Assembly (NCBI GenBank): GCA_948099385.1
Contig: CANUEZ040000071.1
Coordinates: forward strand, 1,550,001 to 1,614,000
Direction: 5' to 3'
DNA length: 64,000 nt
Source: Fasciola hepatica
Taxonomy: Eukaryota; Platyhelminthes; Trematoda; Plagiorchiida; Fasciolidae
Part shown: positions 34,976 to 48,802 of the stretch, piece by piece
Layout of the letters: every line of letters starts with the position of its first letter
How positions within the stretch are numbered: the first letter of the stretch is position 1
Program-made: the position numbers and the translations under genes
Notes under the pieces: generated by a model
What the model was told of the DNA's origin: nothing
Databases searched by the model: none
The model's input: only the letters and a program-made list of their open reading frames with translations

Positions 34976-37252
34976 ATTTGTGGATCAGTCGAAAGTCATC
35001 AGTATACTTCATAGGTAGTACGTATCTACTCGATGAATACTCAGCCCAACTCTGCATAAAGCTCTAAGATGACCATAGGTTACCAGCTGTACTAATCACG
35101 TGACAGTTCACCTGGATCAATAAGCAAGCGACTTACACAGAGTACCGTTCACTTGGATGAAGTAAAAGCTAAAGTGACTTACAAAACCAAACGAACGTTT
35201 CCGTTGCCATGTGGGGAAGTTCCGTTATAAACTGCTCCCTTTCAGAGCCCCCTAGTTTCTCCCGTCGTCAATTCCAGTTCGATAATTGAAACGATTCCAT
35301 CATTGATTTCGAAAATCAATAAAATAAACCACGCCCCCAAAGAAGGTCAAGGCTTGAGCACAAGGAGTCGCAAACGGCAGGAGAGTGGATTGATGGCGTG
35401 GATCCATTAGAAAAGAAATGAATTCAATCAGAAGGCAGTTGACCACTTGACCAACCAATCAGTGGATATGTTATGCGATGCCAGTTGGAATCAATTAGTT
35501 TGTGATACAGCGACTGGCAACGTTGACTCTCCATCTTATGTGAACGATGTGTTTTGCACTACTGAACTGAGGTGGTTCAAAGACAGAATTGTCTTCTTAT
35601 TAGAGTTAATCGGCAAGACTAGACTAATCATCACGTGCATTCTTCTGTTTAACCATGGAAGTGTTTTGTGTGACTGGCCTTACACGTTTAGTCCTGCATC
35701 AAAGAACCCAGATTTATCTTTCAACCAACATGGTCATCGTTTAATGACGTCTTGATGGTCAACAGAATTACTCTATTGATGGACTTTTAGACCCTAAAAC
35801 AACAGTATATTTGAACCTCTGTCTTAGCTGTTTTATACTTAGGCGCCTCTTAGGTTTGATATATTGCATTGGGCAGTTACCAATAAATTTCTCAAGTTGA
35901 AAACTCATTATTGAATGGGCTACCTCAGTTATCCGTTGTAGATTTCCATGCGCTTCGGTAAAAACATGGATTGTTTTCAATAAACCATATTACTAAACAC
36001 GCACAGATAAACCGTACTTGCATTTTTCACGACTCCCCGACACCCTGCCCTTGTAGAATCTATGCTATCAAACCTTAACTTGCAAATGGAAAGCTGCACA
36101 GTCAATAACGAAATGGTTGGGGAATAAGCTTGATATTTTTTGTGTTCCAACAACGTAGATTTTATGTGGGTGAGGAAACCTTTGTAGTACCTCATATTCA
36201 CCATTTAGCAAACCAAATTTTGTGAACAAGTAACTTGTCTCTCATCTGACCAGCTTAGGTAAAAGTTTATGAAAGTGCGATGTATTTACGAAAGCACCAC
36301 GGATCCCAGATCAATATTAGGGTAAAAATTGTTTTATCGAGTTCAAAATCCTGGGCAACCTGAATTTTGATTCTGATGAGGGAACGGTTATTCTCCTGTC
36401 GTGTTTTCACATTCCAGTAGTTGAATTAGTTCAATTTTTGTCAGTCCAGTAACGTGATTTTCTTATTACTTCACTTCACCATCTTACTCCTATATACTGC
36501 GTCAATGTAGAATTTAAAAAAGAACCTTAAATATCACCATCTTCACAGTCTGGAAGAGCGATTTTACTCAGAAATAAAAAGTGTAATACTTGGTTGCAAT
36601 GAGTTTCTTCTTCCCAAATAATTGTGCAACTTATACAGGATAAACTACCATCTTTAAAAACAATTCACCTGGTGTGTTATAGGGTTCACATTCTGAATAT
36701 GCGTTTCCTTGATCAGTGTTGGTTAAAATAGTGGAATTCAGTTTGTCTTCTCGAACCATTATGACAAGCTTGATCTTCAGTCAAACGTTGAGATGATGTA
36801 ATCAGAGCGGAACTGCATCGGGATATTTGAAATCACCGCCCCAATAATGCTCCTCTTTTTCTTCCCCTCCAGGCCACAAACAGCATGTACAACCAAACGA
36901 ATGTAAAACGAACCTACAATGATTGAGAGGTTTAGCTACAACTACGCGTTTCATCTTTTTGCTATACATTAAAAGATCGAGACCGGGTGTGCTTGAAAAA
37001 ATACTGGCGTCTCTGTCTGTATCCTTTGCCGCTCGTGTGATGTACTACTGCTGTCTGCGTTCTGTTGAGATTGTCGCCCGTTACTGTGACAGCACCGCAT
37101 CTGATGAGGGTCTGCTTACATGACTGGATCGATGTGTAACAGAAACTAGTTGAGACTGACTGCAGGAGTCAAAGTCCCTGTCTGATGATCATCATCAAAG
37201 ACAAAGAAGGAACATCGAATAAGAGAGGGGAACTGAGCAGTAGCTCATTTAT
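34976..37252. other. Non-coding stretch, nothing recognised
   Basis: The longest frame is 35,447-35,755 (plus, 102 codons). It matches no family I know and has no clear splice context. The sequence is AT-rich with no internal repeat noticed. Confidence 0.4.
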
Positions 37253-37360
37253 GACTACCTGCTCTGCTTGATGCCAGTGCGCTATCTCTGCAGCTGTAAA
37301 ACTTATGTCGGCCGCAAAATGATCTATGGTTACGAGTTACAACGCAACCAGTGAGTCTGA
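37253..37360 (+). pseudogene. Possible Penelope-like GIY-YIG remnant
   Basis: One plus-strand frame reads RYLCSCKTYVGRKMI (37,280-37,324). This matches the Cys-x-Cys ... YVGR core of the PLE nuclease seen at 24,750-24,810 (TCSCGTRYVGRT). Nothing else of the element is visible around it. The match is short and could be accidental. Confidence 0.35.
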
Positions 37361-39023
37361 TGGACACGTATTTTACAGTTTTTCGTCAAATCATGAAATA
37401 GTCACCTTTGCTGTTTCTTGCTCCTCACTACCCTCGGCATAAAATATCATGGATGGAATTTTCCCGTGAATTTACGAAACTCGCGAATCAACCTGCAATA
37501 TCCATTGATCTGATGTTTAGTTAATTGTTCCTCTTTGTGGGGAAACAGTGTTTGTTTATTTCCAAACAGGTGACGCTTTGGTGGGAAATATATTCATGCG
37601 CAGTATGCATCAACATTTATCTCCATAAAACTCTCTCTACCGTTCCTAATGAACCTTTCCTGGGTTCTTCGCTGAAATGGAAACATGGGTTCATGAGTTT
37701 CTGATTGTAAGCACATAGTAAGCCACAATTAACCGGTTCACACTGCTGATTAGTAATCCCTTACGTAATGGTTCGAATCAGGTCATTGTGGGTATGACCT
37801 GGTTTCTGATAGCCCCAGTGTTGTTAAACTCTGAACCATGTCCAACCAATTGAGATGGAGTAGATTCAGACTGCCAGTCTGACGCTCAAGTCCACTTAAT
37901 CCATTGAATCGCCCACGAAGCCTCTCCACATACCCTGTGGATCACTTTTACGTACTTCATGTATAAGAGTTAAACAAATAATAAAGTGAACAGAAAAACT
38001 TGTGAACTATCCCGAATTCCAAATTATTAGGAAGAAACAGTTATGCTCTGAAGTGAATATTTTTTGTATTTCACATAAATAACGGATAAGTTATTCAATG
38101 CACTTTCTAGCATATCGAGTATCTGAAACGATCGCAAAATATCTATTATCTTCTCGGCAGTTTCTTGCACGTCATTTAAGATGATGAGGTGTAAACAGAA
38201 GACAAGCAAATTGTAATGAGTTTGAGAAAAAGCGATATTTTTTTAAAATAAATGGGACTAACCAATGGTTTCTCGTTCACAGGCAAGGCTTTTAGTCAGC
38301 TATTTTCAGGTGTGACTATGGGTATTCCGGAAAAATCTCTCTCTGAATGTGCTAGCACAATAATGGTTCCTCACTCATCAGATATATTAGCGCATTTGAC
38401 AGAACCATATCATTCGAGGATAGAAAAATGTACACCGGGATAGCCTCTCAAGCGTGATGGAAAATCTGTGTCACTTAGCACAGAAACGGGTATCCGGATC
38501 TCCGTTATCTATTCCATAGTATGAAATAGATTGAAGTTCGCGCAGCATTTCACACGCTTTTGGAAAATTTCGTCCATATTCCATCCCATTATAAGGGCAC
38601 AGTTTACTGGAGCTCATTACGGAACGAAATCTGAACGCACTACGGAGAACCTAATAGGCTTTTAGATATGCAATAATTCGTACTGCTGTAGAGGGAGACA
38701 TGAATACTGTGCAGAAAATTATTTGAGGAAACAATGAGTTTGTTCATCAACAGGCCCACATCTTGACAGTTTCATACACTAATTCCCCGGTAGTCTCTTA
38801 AATTATCAGTCAATAATGTGATAAGATGGGTAACCCGTCAAACAGTGTAAATGTAACTATTCTCCGTTGATTTCAGCTGTGATGACTTTACACATGAAAT
38901 CTGTGGAGTAATTATGTTCAGCATCATTATCGTATGCAAGCGCAAAAGCATAACCAGTGGTAAGCATATTGAAAAGATCATTGAGCTGGATTTTATTACG
39001 TCCCATAATTACATTGTTTATGA

Positions 39024-39083
<60 letters not shown>

Positions 39084-39820
39084 CAAACATCGGAGTAACA
39101 GTCCATTTACTCACCATCTGAGTAGAACAACACTAAGAGACAGAACAAGGGAAATCCTTTCGTGGACAATGGTCTTCTTTCTGTTTTGTTTTAGCTGTAC
39201 CACGAATGATCCTGGGAAACGTTCTTTATATATATCAACTAACAGCAATGACTTATCTGATGGAATGGAACGAAATGCTCATTATTTCTAGCTTTTAAAA
39301 TAAAACAAAGAGAAACATTCTACCAAATCAAATTAGTATAAATTGGTTTGTTCCTACATCTGACTAACCTCAGTTGAAGCAGTCCAACTTGGTTCCTAGA
39401 CGGTCCAATGAATCGATCGCTGGGATATGTCTGGAAGTGCAAACAGGTGAATTCGTGTTGATAAACGTTGTCACCTACTACGTTCAAAGCGAGGCATAAG
39501 CTGAGAGCATCTTGTTTGTGCTTCATCTTTGCCAACTTGAGGGACCTCCCAGTGGTTAATCTGGATAACCATTCCCCTAATATTTGAGCAAGACAGTGTG
39601 GTAAAGAAGGGCATTGGGGATATTGTAAAATGCAGTAGTAAGCTCTTTTTTGTCCTGTGAAAATCTCATTGGAAGTAGATGGATTAACCATAATACTCTC
39701 TTGGTTTATCTTCCTCAATCATTATCGGCTGATGATTTAGCATGTCTGTTCGAATAAAGGAAAACAAAAGTGAATTATAAACGCAGAAATAAGTTAACCA
39801 TATTCAAAAAGTGTCCGTAA
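37361..39820. other. Non-coding stretch with a microsatellite
   Basis: No gene was recognised. A B-box-like GGTTCGAATCAGG at about 37,772 may mark another tRNA-derived repeat, but the rest of that repeat is not clear. The minus-strand frame at 39,320-39,718 (132 codons) has no recognised domain. Confidence 0.4.
39030..39079. repeat. (TA)25 microsatellite
   Basis: A pure TA run of about 50 bases, long enough to be hypermutable. Confidence 0.97.
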
Positions 39821-40192
39821 AAACTATTTTCTCTCAAATATGCTCGGTCTTCTGTGACCCCCGTGTACAATCTACCCTCAAGATTGACAGCTTGTCTCAA
39901 CATGACCAGTAACTCCACCTTGATTGTCTGCCAGTTGGTCGACCAAACAGAATTAGCAAATCGAGTAATATCTGTGCAAATACTTCCGACCAGATTAATT
40001 TGTTTTCAGATTGCATTGATCAATAAGGTGGACAACAAGGCTGGACTAAATGAGCATTGGTTTTGTGGGGTAGCTGATGAATTCGCAATAGAAATAAATT
40101 GGTCCAGTCTGATTTCTTGCCAGGCGTTAATTTGGATTTATATCATACGAGGTAACCACGTGGTTATTGTATCGAAACAAGAAGGAGGTTAG
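39821..40192 (+). CDS. Unassigned open frame, possible exon
   Basis: The frame is open for 124 codons after a stop at 39,818-39,820 and ends at a TAG (40,190-40,192). A potential donor, GAAGGAG|GTTAGT, lies at its end and a possible acceptor (CTACCCTCAAG) near 39,883. The peptide has one hydrophobic stretch near its C-terminus (ISCQALIWIYIIRGNHVVIV) and no motif I recognise. It may be chance. Confidence 0.2.
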   Translation, partial: KLFSLKYARSSVTPVYNLPSRLTACLNMTSNSTLIVCQLVDQTELANRVISVQILPTRLICFQIALINKVDNKAGLNEHWFCGVADEFAIEINWSSLISCQALIWIYIIRGNHVVIVSKQEGG

Positions 40193-42089
40193 TGTTTCTC
40201 CTTGTTAGATGTCGATCATATTTACAATTTCCAGCAAATTCTCACAACCATTTCAAGGTACATGAAAAAGAAAGAGGGAAGGAAGGCTTGAAATTTTCTC
40301 ATCTAAATTTGAGTAACCCTTGTATAACCTGTTATGTAAAAAGCTTGGACTTTGCCTAAGTGACTATTTACAAAGGTCAATAGATGACGCTCACTTACAT
40401 GGATGCACGTAGCTTTTAAATGTGTGTAGTACACCATTCAGTAGAAAAGAACGAAAGACGTCGAATCTCTGAGTAACTGGAATTTGGGTTATCAGCCGTT
40501 TATTCAACACACCGACACATATACTTCAAGGTAATGCGGTAAATTCTCAACGTGAACACAACAAAGGCGGAGTTCTCCAAGGCTGTGTTCTGTGGCCTTA
40601 CTCGTACATTCCACAACATTAGGATGCCATTCATCATGGGACTCATTTTCTATTCGGGAAAGACAAAACATTTACTTTTATGGACTGTGTCCCCCCAAAA
40701 GTGTTAGTTTGAACATTGCCCGGGATTTTCTTCCCCTTTTATTCTTGGTATAATGATTGATTGATTCATAAAGTCAAACATTCGAACATGTGATAGAATG
40801 GCCTTCAGGGAGATCCATCAAGTGAGATGTTCAACCTCACTGAACTACAGACAGCTCTGTTGCACTCTAGGCTTTGATCTTCTCTGACAAATGGGAGCCA
40901 AACAAAACCTTGTGCATCTCTACAAACCTGTTTGCTACAAGACTGGAGATACGGCTCCACATGTTCCCTTAATAAATAGATCGCGCAAGTTCTTGCAAAA
41001 TGATGAATAGTAATTTGTTCATCTTTATCTGGATAGGAATAGCCTTAGATCATAACTTAAGCTGCCTGAGTAAGCTTCAGTTTAGCGCAAGCTTTTATCC
41101 GTTAAAAAATAGGGGAAGACTTTCCTCTTGCTTCAAAGCCGAATTACAAAATTTCCTCACAGTACCGAATCTGGTGAACCGAATCGACCGATGTACAACT
41201 GAGGGACGAGAGTATGAATTCGAAACGAAGGGTTCCATTTCTATCGAGATTTGCTTTAGTTGACCGTCGATAGTATGCAATATAGAACATCATTAGAAAA
41301 CGGATTGATTCAGGTGGTGCACATAATAGCCTAAGTTAACTGCCATCCAGTAAAATATTTCCGGTAATTCCAAGCAGCCCCTTCCAGCCGGAATAGACAG
41401 AAAACTGTCGCCATCGATATCATTTCTTCTACATCACTGCAACGGAAGCTTCTGCCTTCCTCTAAAATAAACCCATCGGAATATTTAGAATACTTACTTG
41501 GGAATCGTATTGTTTCAACGCCTCCTTTTTTTGCTATCACTTTATAAAGTTTAACATTATTCTCTCTTCATTCAGGTTCTGTTCAGTTCCTAATAAGATT
41601 GTTTCCGTGAATTCCTGGACAGAATATTCGCTTTACTTGTCAAGTACTCAGTTTGCTATTTATTTATATTATCATACAGAAATTGGGAAATTGTGTAAAC
41701 AGTGTGGACGGCAAATACTTTATTCACAATTTCCCTTGGCTTGACACCAGACTAAACGCACACGAGGTCAGTATGATGTCAAGACAATCGAATTCTCGGT
41801 AAGTAGTGGTTCTGTAATGATAAAATAATTACATCAGTGATCCATAGTTCAATAAACGAGGAAAAGTGTATGACAGGAACGAAACTTGCATTGAACTTGA
41901 CTTAACATCGGCCTCATTCACAAGACCGTGTCTCTCGGTGAATCAAGCCTAAAGATGACCAAATTCTTGATGGCCGTCAAGTCAGAGGAGGGATCGGGAA
42001 GATTCACGAATGTGAATAAAGAAGACGGATGTTCCAGTTATATAGCCTGACTACTATAATAGTAGTGGGTGGCAAAGCTCGCAAAATTG
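40193..42089. other. Non-coding stretch, nothing recognised
   Basis: Short frames only, with no repeat, domain or structured RNA noticed. Confidence 0.4.
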
Positions 42090-44010
42090 AAGGACACAGA
42101 CTAAGTGTTGCAATCCCTCCGGGGTCAGGGCTCACGAGAAATGCGATCTCACCTTCCAGAGGGTAGGTCTTACGTATGTCTCTACGACTAGGGTCATTTG
42201 CTGTTCTCAGAGTGATTCCTGCTATCAGACCATCAGATCCCATGTAAACTTCCTCAGTGGTTACCTTTGGCCAGCCATCTTGGTTTATTTTGTCGACCTA
42301 GAGCGAAAAAATTCACCAACCGATTCCAAGGCTCCGTTGACTTGTGAACCATTTCTGACACACGGCCAAACATGGAAAGTATATTCACAACCAATTTCTC
42401 CGGAAAGTACTTCCCAGTAACTAACCTTGTTGCCATCTCTTTTCAAATTGATTTGGCTTTATTGTTTTTAGGACTGGTCCGGGGGAGTTACTTTTCAACA
42501 AGGGCAACTTACTTGCAGTTAGCGCAAAATCATCCACCAGATCGTCGTTTTGCTTCACAAGAAGCCCGCTCTGCGTCAAAGATTCAGTTTTTCCTAACGT
42601 AATGTGTAATATCTTGTCCGTTAGTCGTTGTTCCTTCAGCACAGTCAGAAGAATCCGCTTCACCTTTCGAATCATCATTTCCTATAGATCTCTCTGTGGG
42701 TTGCCTTACGAGGGTTGAAAGTTCTATCATCTTCTTTAACCAGTGACGAGCTCGTGATCTTGTCTTCGTTCCAGGGTTGCAGAAGACGTTTCCTATCTAC
42801 TTCGACTCCTTTGAAATTACTATCATTATCATTGTATACTTTTTGCGGAAATCCTCTTCGAGCAACAAGCCGATGGGAGGCACAGAGAAATGAATTCGTA
42901 TCCAATGAGTACCCTCCTTCTGAATGAGCTATTTTTGAACCGAGACAGTTAAACAAATATCCTCATCGCTTCTTCACAGCGCATCCTCTCTGCATGAACA
43001 TGGGTCCGAAGTAATGAAATGTGAAGGTAATAAAAGGATCACAAGGCTGAATGGTCCTATCAGTTTGAAGCGGAGCCATTAATTGTCAGTGTGGTTGAGG
43101 AGAATATTCCTTACACTTGAAACAGTTTCGTGGAACCAACTTGATTATTCTGTTTGCTCTTGGTAGCCAGTAGCCAGACCTCGTACCACCTCGTACCGGC
43201 AACTTTACTGAGGATATTTCTCAGTGTGACGTTTGCAATTGTCGATAAGTTCCACTTCATGAGGGGACGCCTCTTCTTGTATGAACTTCGTGATTTCAGT
43301 CGTTGCTGCTTTTAATATCTATCAGCGTCGGTTTTTCTTTGAGGATTGAATTCGTTACCTTTAAATATGATTTGCAGCATAGGGTCCGAGCTGCTCTTCT
43401 TTGGGGCTTGCTCCATGAAGACTGACCGGAATAGCTCGATATAACCGCAGGTGTCCCTTGGAGTGTTTGGCTAAAGACAATGATAACTGTGACTAATGTA
43501 GCAGTATGGAAACGGGCAAACATATCAAATAGCCATTTCTTCCATACAAGAGGGAGTTTTGGACCCCCCCCAAGTGTTGCAACTTTGATGTTTCGTTAGC
43601 AGGTATCCCTAGAGTTACCTTGTCAGCCGGATGAGATAGTTCATGTATCACCGCTATACGACTGGTGAATTCCTTGCTATACATCCAAGGAAACTGTCCA
43701 GAAAAGCACAGCAGATGTCTTGACGAGCATTTCTTTTAAAACAATTAGGCTATTTCCGCGGCTGTCATAGCTGCTATCAACGCTACACATGATGTCCCCA
43801 AAATTCGGGTTAGGGCGACTCTGGTCTTTGCAAACACGAGTTGGCACATTCGTAATCCCTCTGTCGACTATCATACTAAATGAACTATTGCTCCATAGAC
43901 CGTCTCAGATGCGTCATAGAAGATATGGAAATTGAATTCAGAGCACTTTATAACTTCTCGTGTGCGAATGCATCGACAAACGGAGAAGAGCATCAGTTCT
44001 TGAAACTTCC
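42090..44010 (-). pseudogene. Old BEL/Pao relic: RNase H and integrase
   Basis: On the minus strand the RT-RNase H connection shows FYDASETVYGAIV near 43,900. RNase H remnants follow (AVLFWTVSLDV, then SRIAVIHELSHPAD, 43,850-43,620). Integrase core pieces are YSLDTNSFLCASHRLVARRG and KVYNDNDSNFKG at 42,910-42,810. The C-terminal half reads TVLKEQRLTDKILHITL, LTASKLPLLKSN and, at 42,240-42,130, GSDGLIAGITLRTANDPSRR with DIRKTYPLEG. Many frameshifts and stops are present. This copy is much more eroded than the one at 16,280-22,707, and its LTRs are not visible. RT sequence upstream of 44,000 was not recognised. Confidence 0.8.
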
Positions 44011-46834
44011 TTCATCCGACGGCCCTGATGGTGGATTGCCAATTAACGTGGACTAACTTGTTATGAATAAACTGATGCTGCTTGTCAAGTTTGTAGCGCC
44101 TCACACGGAGCACCTGAGTCGAGCCATAACTGATGAGGACTTGGTTCAGTCGTACATCATTAATTATTGTATTGTTATCAACAACCACCTTACAGTCCAA
44201 ACAGCATTGGTTTATCGATGCTAGTGACGCAATTAGTTAGAATAACTGATAGTTGTTCACTGATGGCGGCGGTCCATGTTTTTACTCCTCAACAGTAACT
44301 TAACGGACAATTAGAAGTCAAAGTCTGTCCAACCTCACCTTAAAGAACATTCGAGTGAATACCAAGTATTCCTTTGTGCTCCCTCGAAGGCTAACATACA
44401 TTCGGAGTTTAGGCTTAAATTCATTTTCCCTGTCTAACCACTTAGAGTTGAGTCTAATTGGTTAGGCTCTTGCCTAAGTTGTGCTCCTAATCCGAGTTCC
44501 GAAGCACACGTTACTGGGGTTATTTGCCAATTGTTTCAAAACAGTGTCAAAACTGATTGAATTTTCATTGGGGAAACCAGCAAGCTTTGAGTGAACTCGA
44601 TGACTACTGACCATTACCTTTAAGTAACTGGTTGTATTGCATATAGGAATTGTGACTAACTTGCGAAATCTAAATCAGAACTGGAGCTCTATATAAACAA
44701 GTTATATGGGGGATAGTAACTCTTCCTGGTTGGTAGGAGTGTGAACCAATACAGTCGGTCAGTTCTGTTTGGATTCGATTGATATCCTCTTTCTTCGGTC
44801 CGAAATCTCACCTATATCAACTGTTTATCTTCAAAATTCTACACTTCGGACCTAACAGATATAACAAGTTTGCTAAATTGGTGTATGTGTGGAAATAGCA
44901 TTTTATCCTGATTCATCTTTCACGATGCAAATGCAATGGCATCATCTTGATTAGCCTGTTCTACTTCCAGACTATTGAGCATCTCGTCAGCTACTGCCTG
45001 AAATGTGCCGGCTCACAAATAGAGACAAAACGGGAGAAAACTGAATTGACTAATTTTCGTAACAAATGATAATGTTACTGAACTTTTTGCTTGTATCTCC
45101 AAGACAGATCTGCCAGTAGACGCTCGACAGATCGAAACATCAGAATATAGTGCATTCACCAAGATACATCACAAGGTCTTCTAGTTTTTATGCAGTTGCT
45201 ACAAATCGATTGAGTGCGGAATTCACCCTTTAACCAATAATCTTCAAATGCGTGCAACGATTTACTGTCGGCTTTAATGGTTATCTAATCGGGTGGAGCT
45301 TATGAGTGCGACTGCGTTGTTATCAGCACACCATTTTCTTGATTTTATCAACATAATCTTTTACCGACTGACCACTCTGATGTTTGCTGAACTTGTTCCA
45401 GAGTGATAATCATATTTCTGTCCCAGCCGGAATTAGTCAAAATAAAATACGGTTTTTCTCTTTCAGTGCAGTTTCTCCCATCATGTTTGCTCTAACTCAC
45501 GCTAGTTCACCAACCGAAAGCATCCAGAATGGTAAACGACACACCACAGAGTATTGGGAATGTTAGGTTTATCGGAGAAAAAGCCGATACAGACGATCAG
45601 AGAAGTATGCTGCTTCTTTCTGTGAACAGTTATTCAATTTCATCGAAACTCATTTGACTTGACTGTGACATTCACTGAAGCAACAAAGCTAATTTTGCCA
45701 ACAAGAATCTTGCGGCTCGACAGCTTTGTTACGTATCATTCATGATATTGTGGTTAACGCAAATTCATTTCGATTTCCGAGAATGCTAAAATTGATCAAG
45801 TCTTTCCAAATAGCAACAGATGGTTGTGTCATGCAAGTCACCTCAGAACACTGGAAGGATTGTTCTGTGATCAACATTGACAACACACAAACGAATAACG
45901 GGACTGCCTATCAACCTTACATTCATTAGATGAAAACTGTTTCCTCGAATGAAAAAACAGTGGTTTTGGACATCACTTCGGATAAAAATTTGCCCATAGA
46001 GAGAGGAATAGCTAGACACCTGTAAGTCGTAGTACTGCAAAACATTCTTACAGGAAATCTTGTAGAGGACACTAAAAACCAATGAGAACCCAAAAGCCAC
46101 AACTGTGGGGATGACCTGAAGATTTGCAATAGCAGACTTCCGTAAAAACCTATAGTACTTCTGTTATTCTATTTCAGTGTTTACTTGACTTATTTGAAAT
46201 TGTGGGCCTTATTCGTTGATGTGCACTACCTACCCACTGAATGTACTCGATGGATTTTGAATTTCTTCACCCCGATTATCTCCTCGAGAAACTATCGATT
46301 ACCTTTGCTGCGGTTTTGCCCAAAAATCTGCACTGATATTTCTTGTTTATAACTTTATTATACTTGGTGATGGTTAGCTTAATCATTTACGTGTGTGGAC
46401 AGGCTGTCTTCCACAATTAATTGATATTTCTCAGGCACGTGGAAACACTCCTGCAATCGTATACATACATGCAGCGTTGGCTTTGGTCGTACCTCGTACC
46501 AGACCGAGCTCGTCAATCATCTCATCTCATGTGTTGATCAACCATGCGTAGCCCGATCAGACTGGCTCGTATATAACTCTGACTCAAGTACTTACCCACC
46601 TGTTAGCGTTTCCAATCATTAGGCTTGCGCTTGAGTTTGTCAAAAACTGTTTCTGAACACACCTTCCTTCGTTCATGCTTACATGACACAACAAACATAG
46701 ATGAATATTAGTGACAGGGGAGTAAAACATTACATAATATATTTCCTCATGCCGTTTGAAGTACAGCTCATGAATGAAAACTGTAGAATCACTGAACAGG
46801 TATTCCATTTTGCTTGTTATAAATCTACACCAGA
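44011..46834. other. Non-coding stretch, perhaps more decayed LTR-element sequence
   Basis: A minus-strand peptide near 45,330-45,400 (FSKHQSGQSVKDYVDKIKKM) has the look of a retrotransposon Gag segment, so further Gag/RT relics may lie here. Nothing else is supportable. Confidence 0.3.
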
Positions 46835-46925
46835 GTACATTCAGTGAGCCACAAACTGAGACTCGAACTCGGAGTGTACGACTGATATTCAAAAAGTCAA
46901 TCATCAGGCTCCCAGGAATATCTCT
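46835..46925 (-). repeat. tRNA-like SINE copy C
   Basis: On the minus strand a B box GAGTTCGAGTCTC (46,858-46,869) is preceded by GGAGCCTGATGATTGACT. It is followed by TTTGTGGCTCACTGAATGT, matching the region around the B box of copy A. Confidence 0.55.
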
Positions 46926-47074
46926 CTAGGTTTTTTATGTGGAAATCACTTAGTTTGACGTAGGTCCCCATACGAAAGTTCTCCAGCATTGAAGTGGTTC
47001 ATTGTGCGAGGAAAATAACGTCACTGTTGAAATCCAGTGACGAATGGAGGACAAAATACCGTTAAAGTTTATTC
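46926..47074. other. Short gap between two SINE-like copies
   Basis: The copies on either side are in opposite orientations. No feature was seen in the gap. Confidence 0.3.
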
Positions 47075-47285
47075 CGGATAGTCCGCTGACCAGGTGTTCG
47101 GCTTTGAGTCGTTCACCACACGTTTGAATCCCAGTGGGAGCTCAGTGGATACACACTCCGAATGATTCATAACGAAGGTGGAACAGCTGTACAGCGCTCT
47201 CGAGATTCAAAATGCTGACTACAGGGTTCGCATTGCATGATGAACCACATCACGTAAAAGCTGTTCTTTGATACGAGGACAATAT
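47075..47285 (+). repeat. tRNA-like SINE copy B
   Basis: A B-box-like CGTTTGAATCCC lies at about 47,121-47,132. The downstream body shares ACAGCG-T-TCG, GCATGATGAACCACATCACG and neighbouring blocks with copy A at 34,790-34,975. Confidence 0.6.
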
Positions 47286-48689
47286 ATCCTGTGAAATTTA
47301 TATTGTTATTAAAACAGCTTTGTTGGTAGAGGCAATACGCCGACGTTTCGGTTACCGTGAGTAACGTTTCTCAAGGCAAATTTACAATCAGAAATCGATG
47401 TACCCTGATTGAGTTTGAAGGAGAAACCCATAAAAGCACTGGTAGTATGATGACGTTAAGCTTCATAGACCAAGCATTATTAGGCAATTCTTCACGCAAG
47501 GTCGAACAAGGGTTAACCAATCATAATACCCAGTGTCTTCTTTAAAAAGTCATCTTGGTGACACTTTTATTTCAACGTATATCATTTTTACGCAGTTATA
47601 TGTTTTTCCATTCAGTCAGTACGGGTTTAAGTATCTTTGAATTCAACATGGAACGCACTTTATATAAAATGCTGTAGTTTCTCCCTGGTTGCTTACTTAT
47701 GCGGTTTGGTTAGAACACTTTTCTAATAGAGCTCCGCATTAAGCCGGCCGTATATGACCGCCAAATTGCGTATAGAGCAAACCCCTAGAAGACTAGGATT
47801 TCACGATCACTCGGAGAGCTTCATAAATTTGCATGCCCCAAGCATCGCTAACCAGTTCATTTGTATGACGGAATGCGACTCTACTCAAACAGTGGTTGAA
47901 CACAAACCGATAATAATTCCACAACCTTACACCATCGGCTGACTTATTTATGATCAACAAGTTCTCGTTTGATTGATTGCACTTTAGAAATCTTGGCATG
48001 TTCACTGTTCACCACCAACAGGCGAACACAAAAACTAATTGTATATCGGAGCTTGCAATAATTCTATTCTTATTGACTAACAAAGGGATGAACGGTAATA
48101 ATACCAGTCGAATCCGGGCATTTTGGTGGTGTGAAATGGGGTGAATGAATCATTGGGAAGTCCATGAGAAGGGAGAGCGATTACTCTACAAAGAAATGAT
48201 ATGACCTATCATGAAACCGAACATGTGACACAAAGAGGCAAGAATACAAGGGTCCAAACAATAATACTATTCAATCTTCCTTCGAAACCATGTGGTCAGT
48301 ATTAAACGACATTATGCTGCTAAGTCTGATAAATATGCACAACATAGGTTTTAGCTGTAGATCGTGCATTGATTCCTAAGCCATGGAGGACTAGCCCAGT
48401 TTGAGCGCTCTATCAGTTTGAATTTCCCTCACTTTTGTTACGCCATCTATGCTCGTTTACGTCGTGCGCGTATCGACCAGTTGTCAGCTGACTCTTTTGA
48501 TGCGTTCTCAAGCGTGTACGGTGCTTTCGTGTAAATGTCTGATAGTTTACATTTGTGATGAAAGCGTTTTTCTTTAGACCAAGTCTGCCTTCTCACTGCC
48601 ATGTGGGTAGATGACAAAGTCGATTAATTTGGCTGGAAAAAAATGAGTGAATTACCAATAAGAAGGAGTACGTTGAGAGCAAAACAGTA
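47286..48689. other. Non-coding stretch, nothing recognised
   Basis: Frames are short and of biased composition. No domain, repeat or RNA was seen. Confidence 0.4.
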
Positions 48690-48764
48690 TGGCGCCCATG
48701 CTCATCTTCAGTTATTCGTGTTCATAGCAATGCATAAAACAAATATGACTCGAAGTCTGTCTGT

Positions 48765-48802
<38 letters not shown>

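Noticed and set aside
43180..43200. Short duplicated CCTCGTACCA motif as a tandem repeat
   Set aside because: Only about two units, too short to report as a repeat feature.
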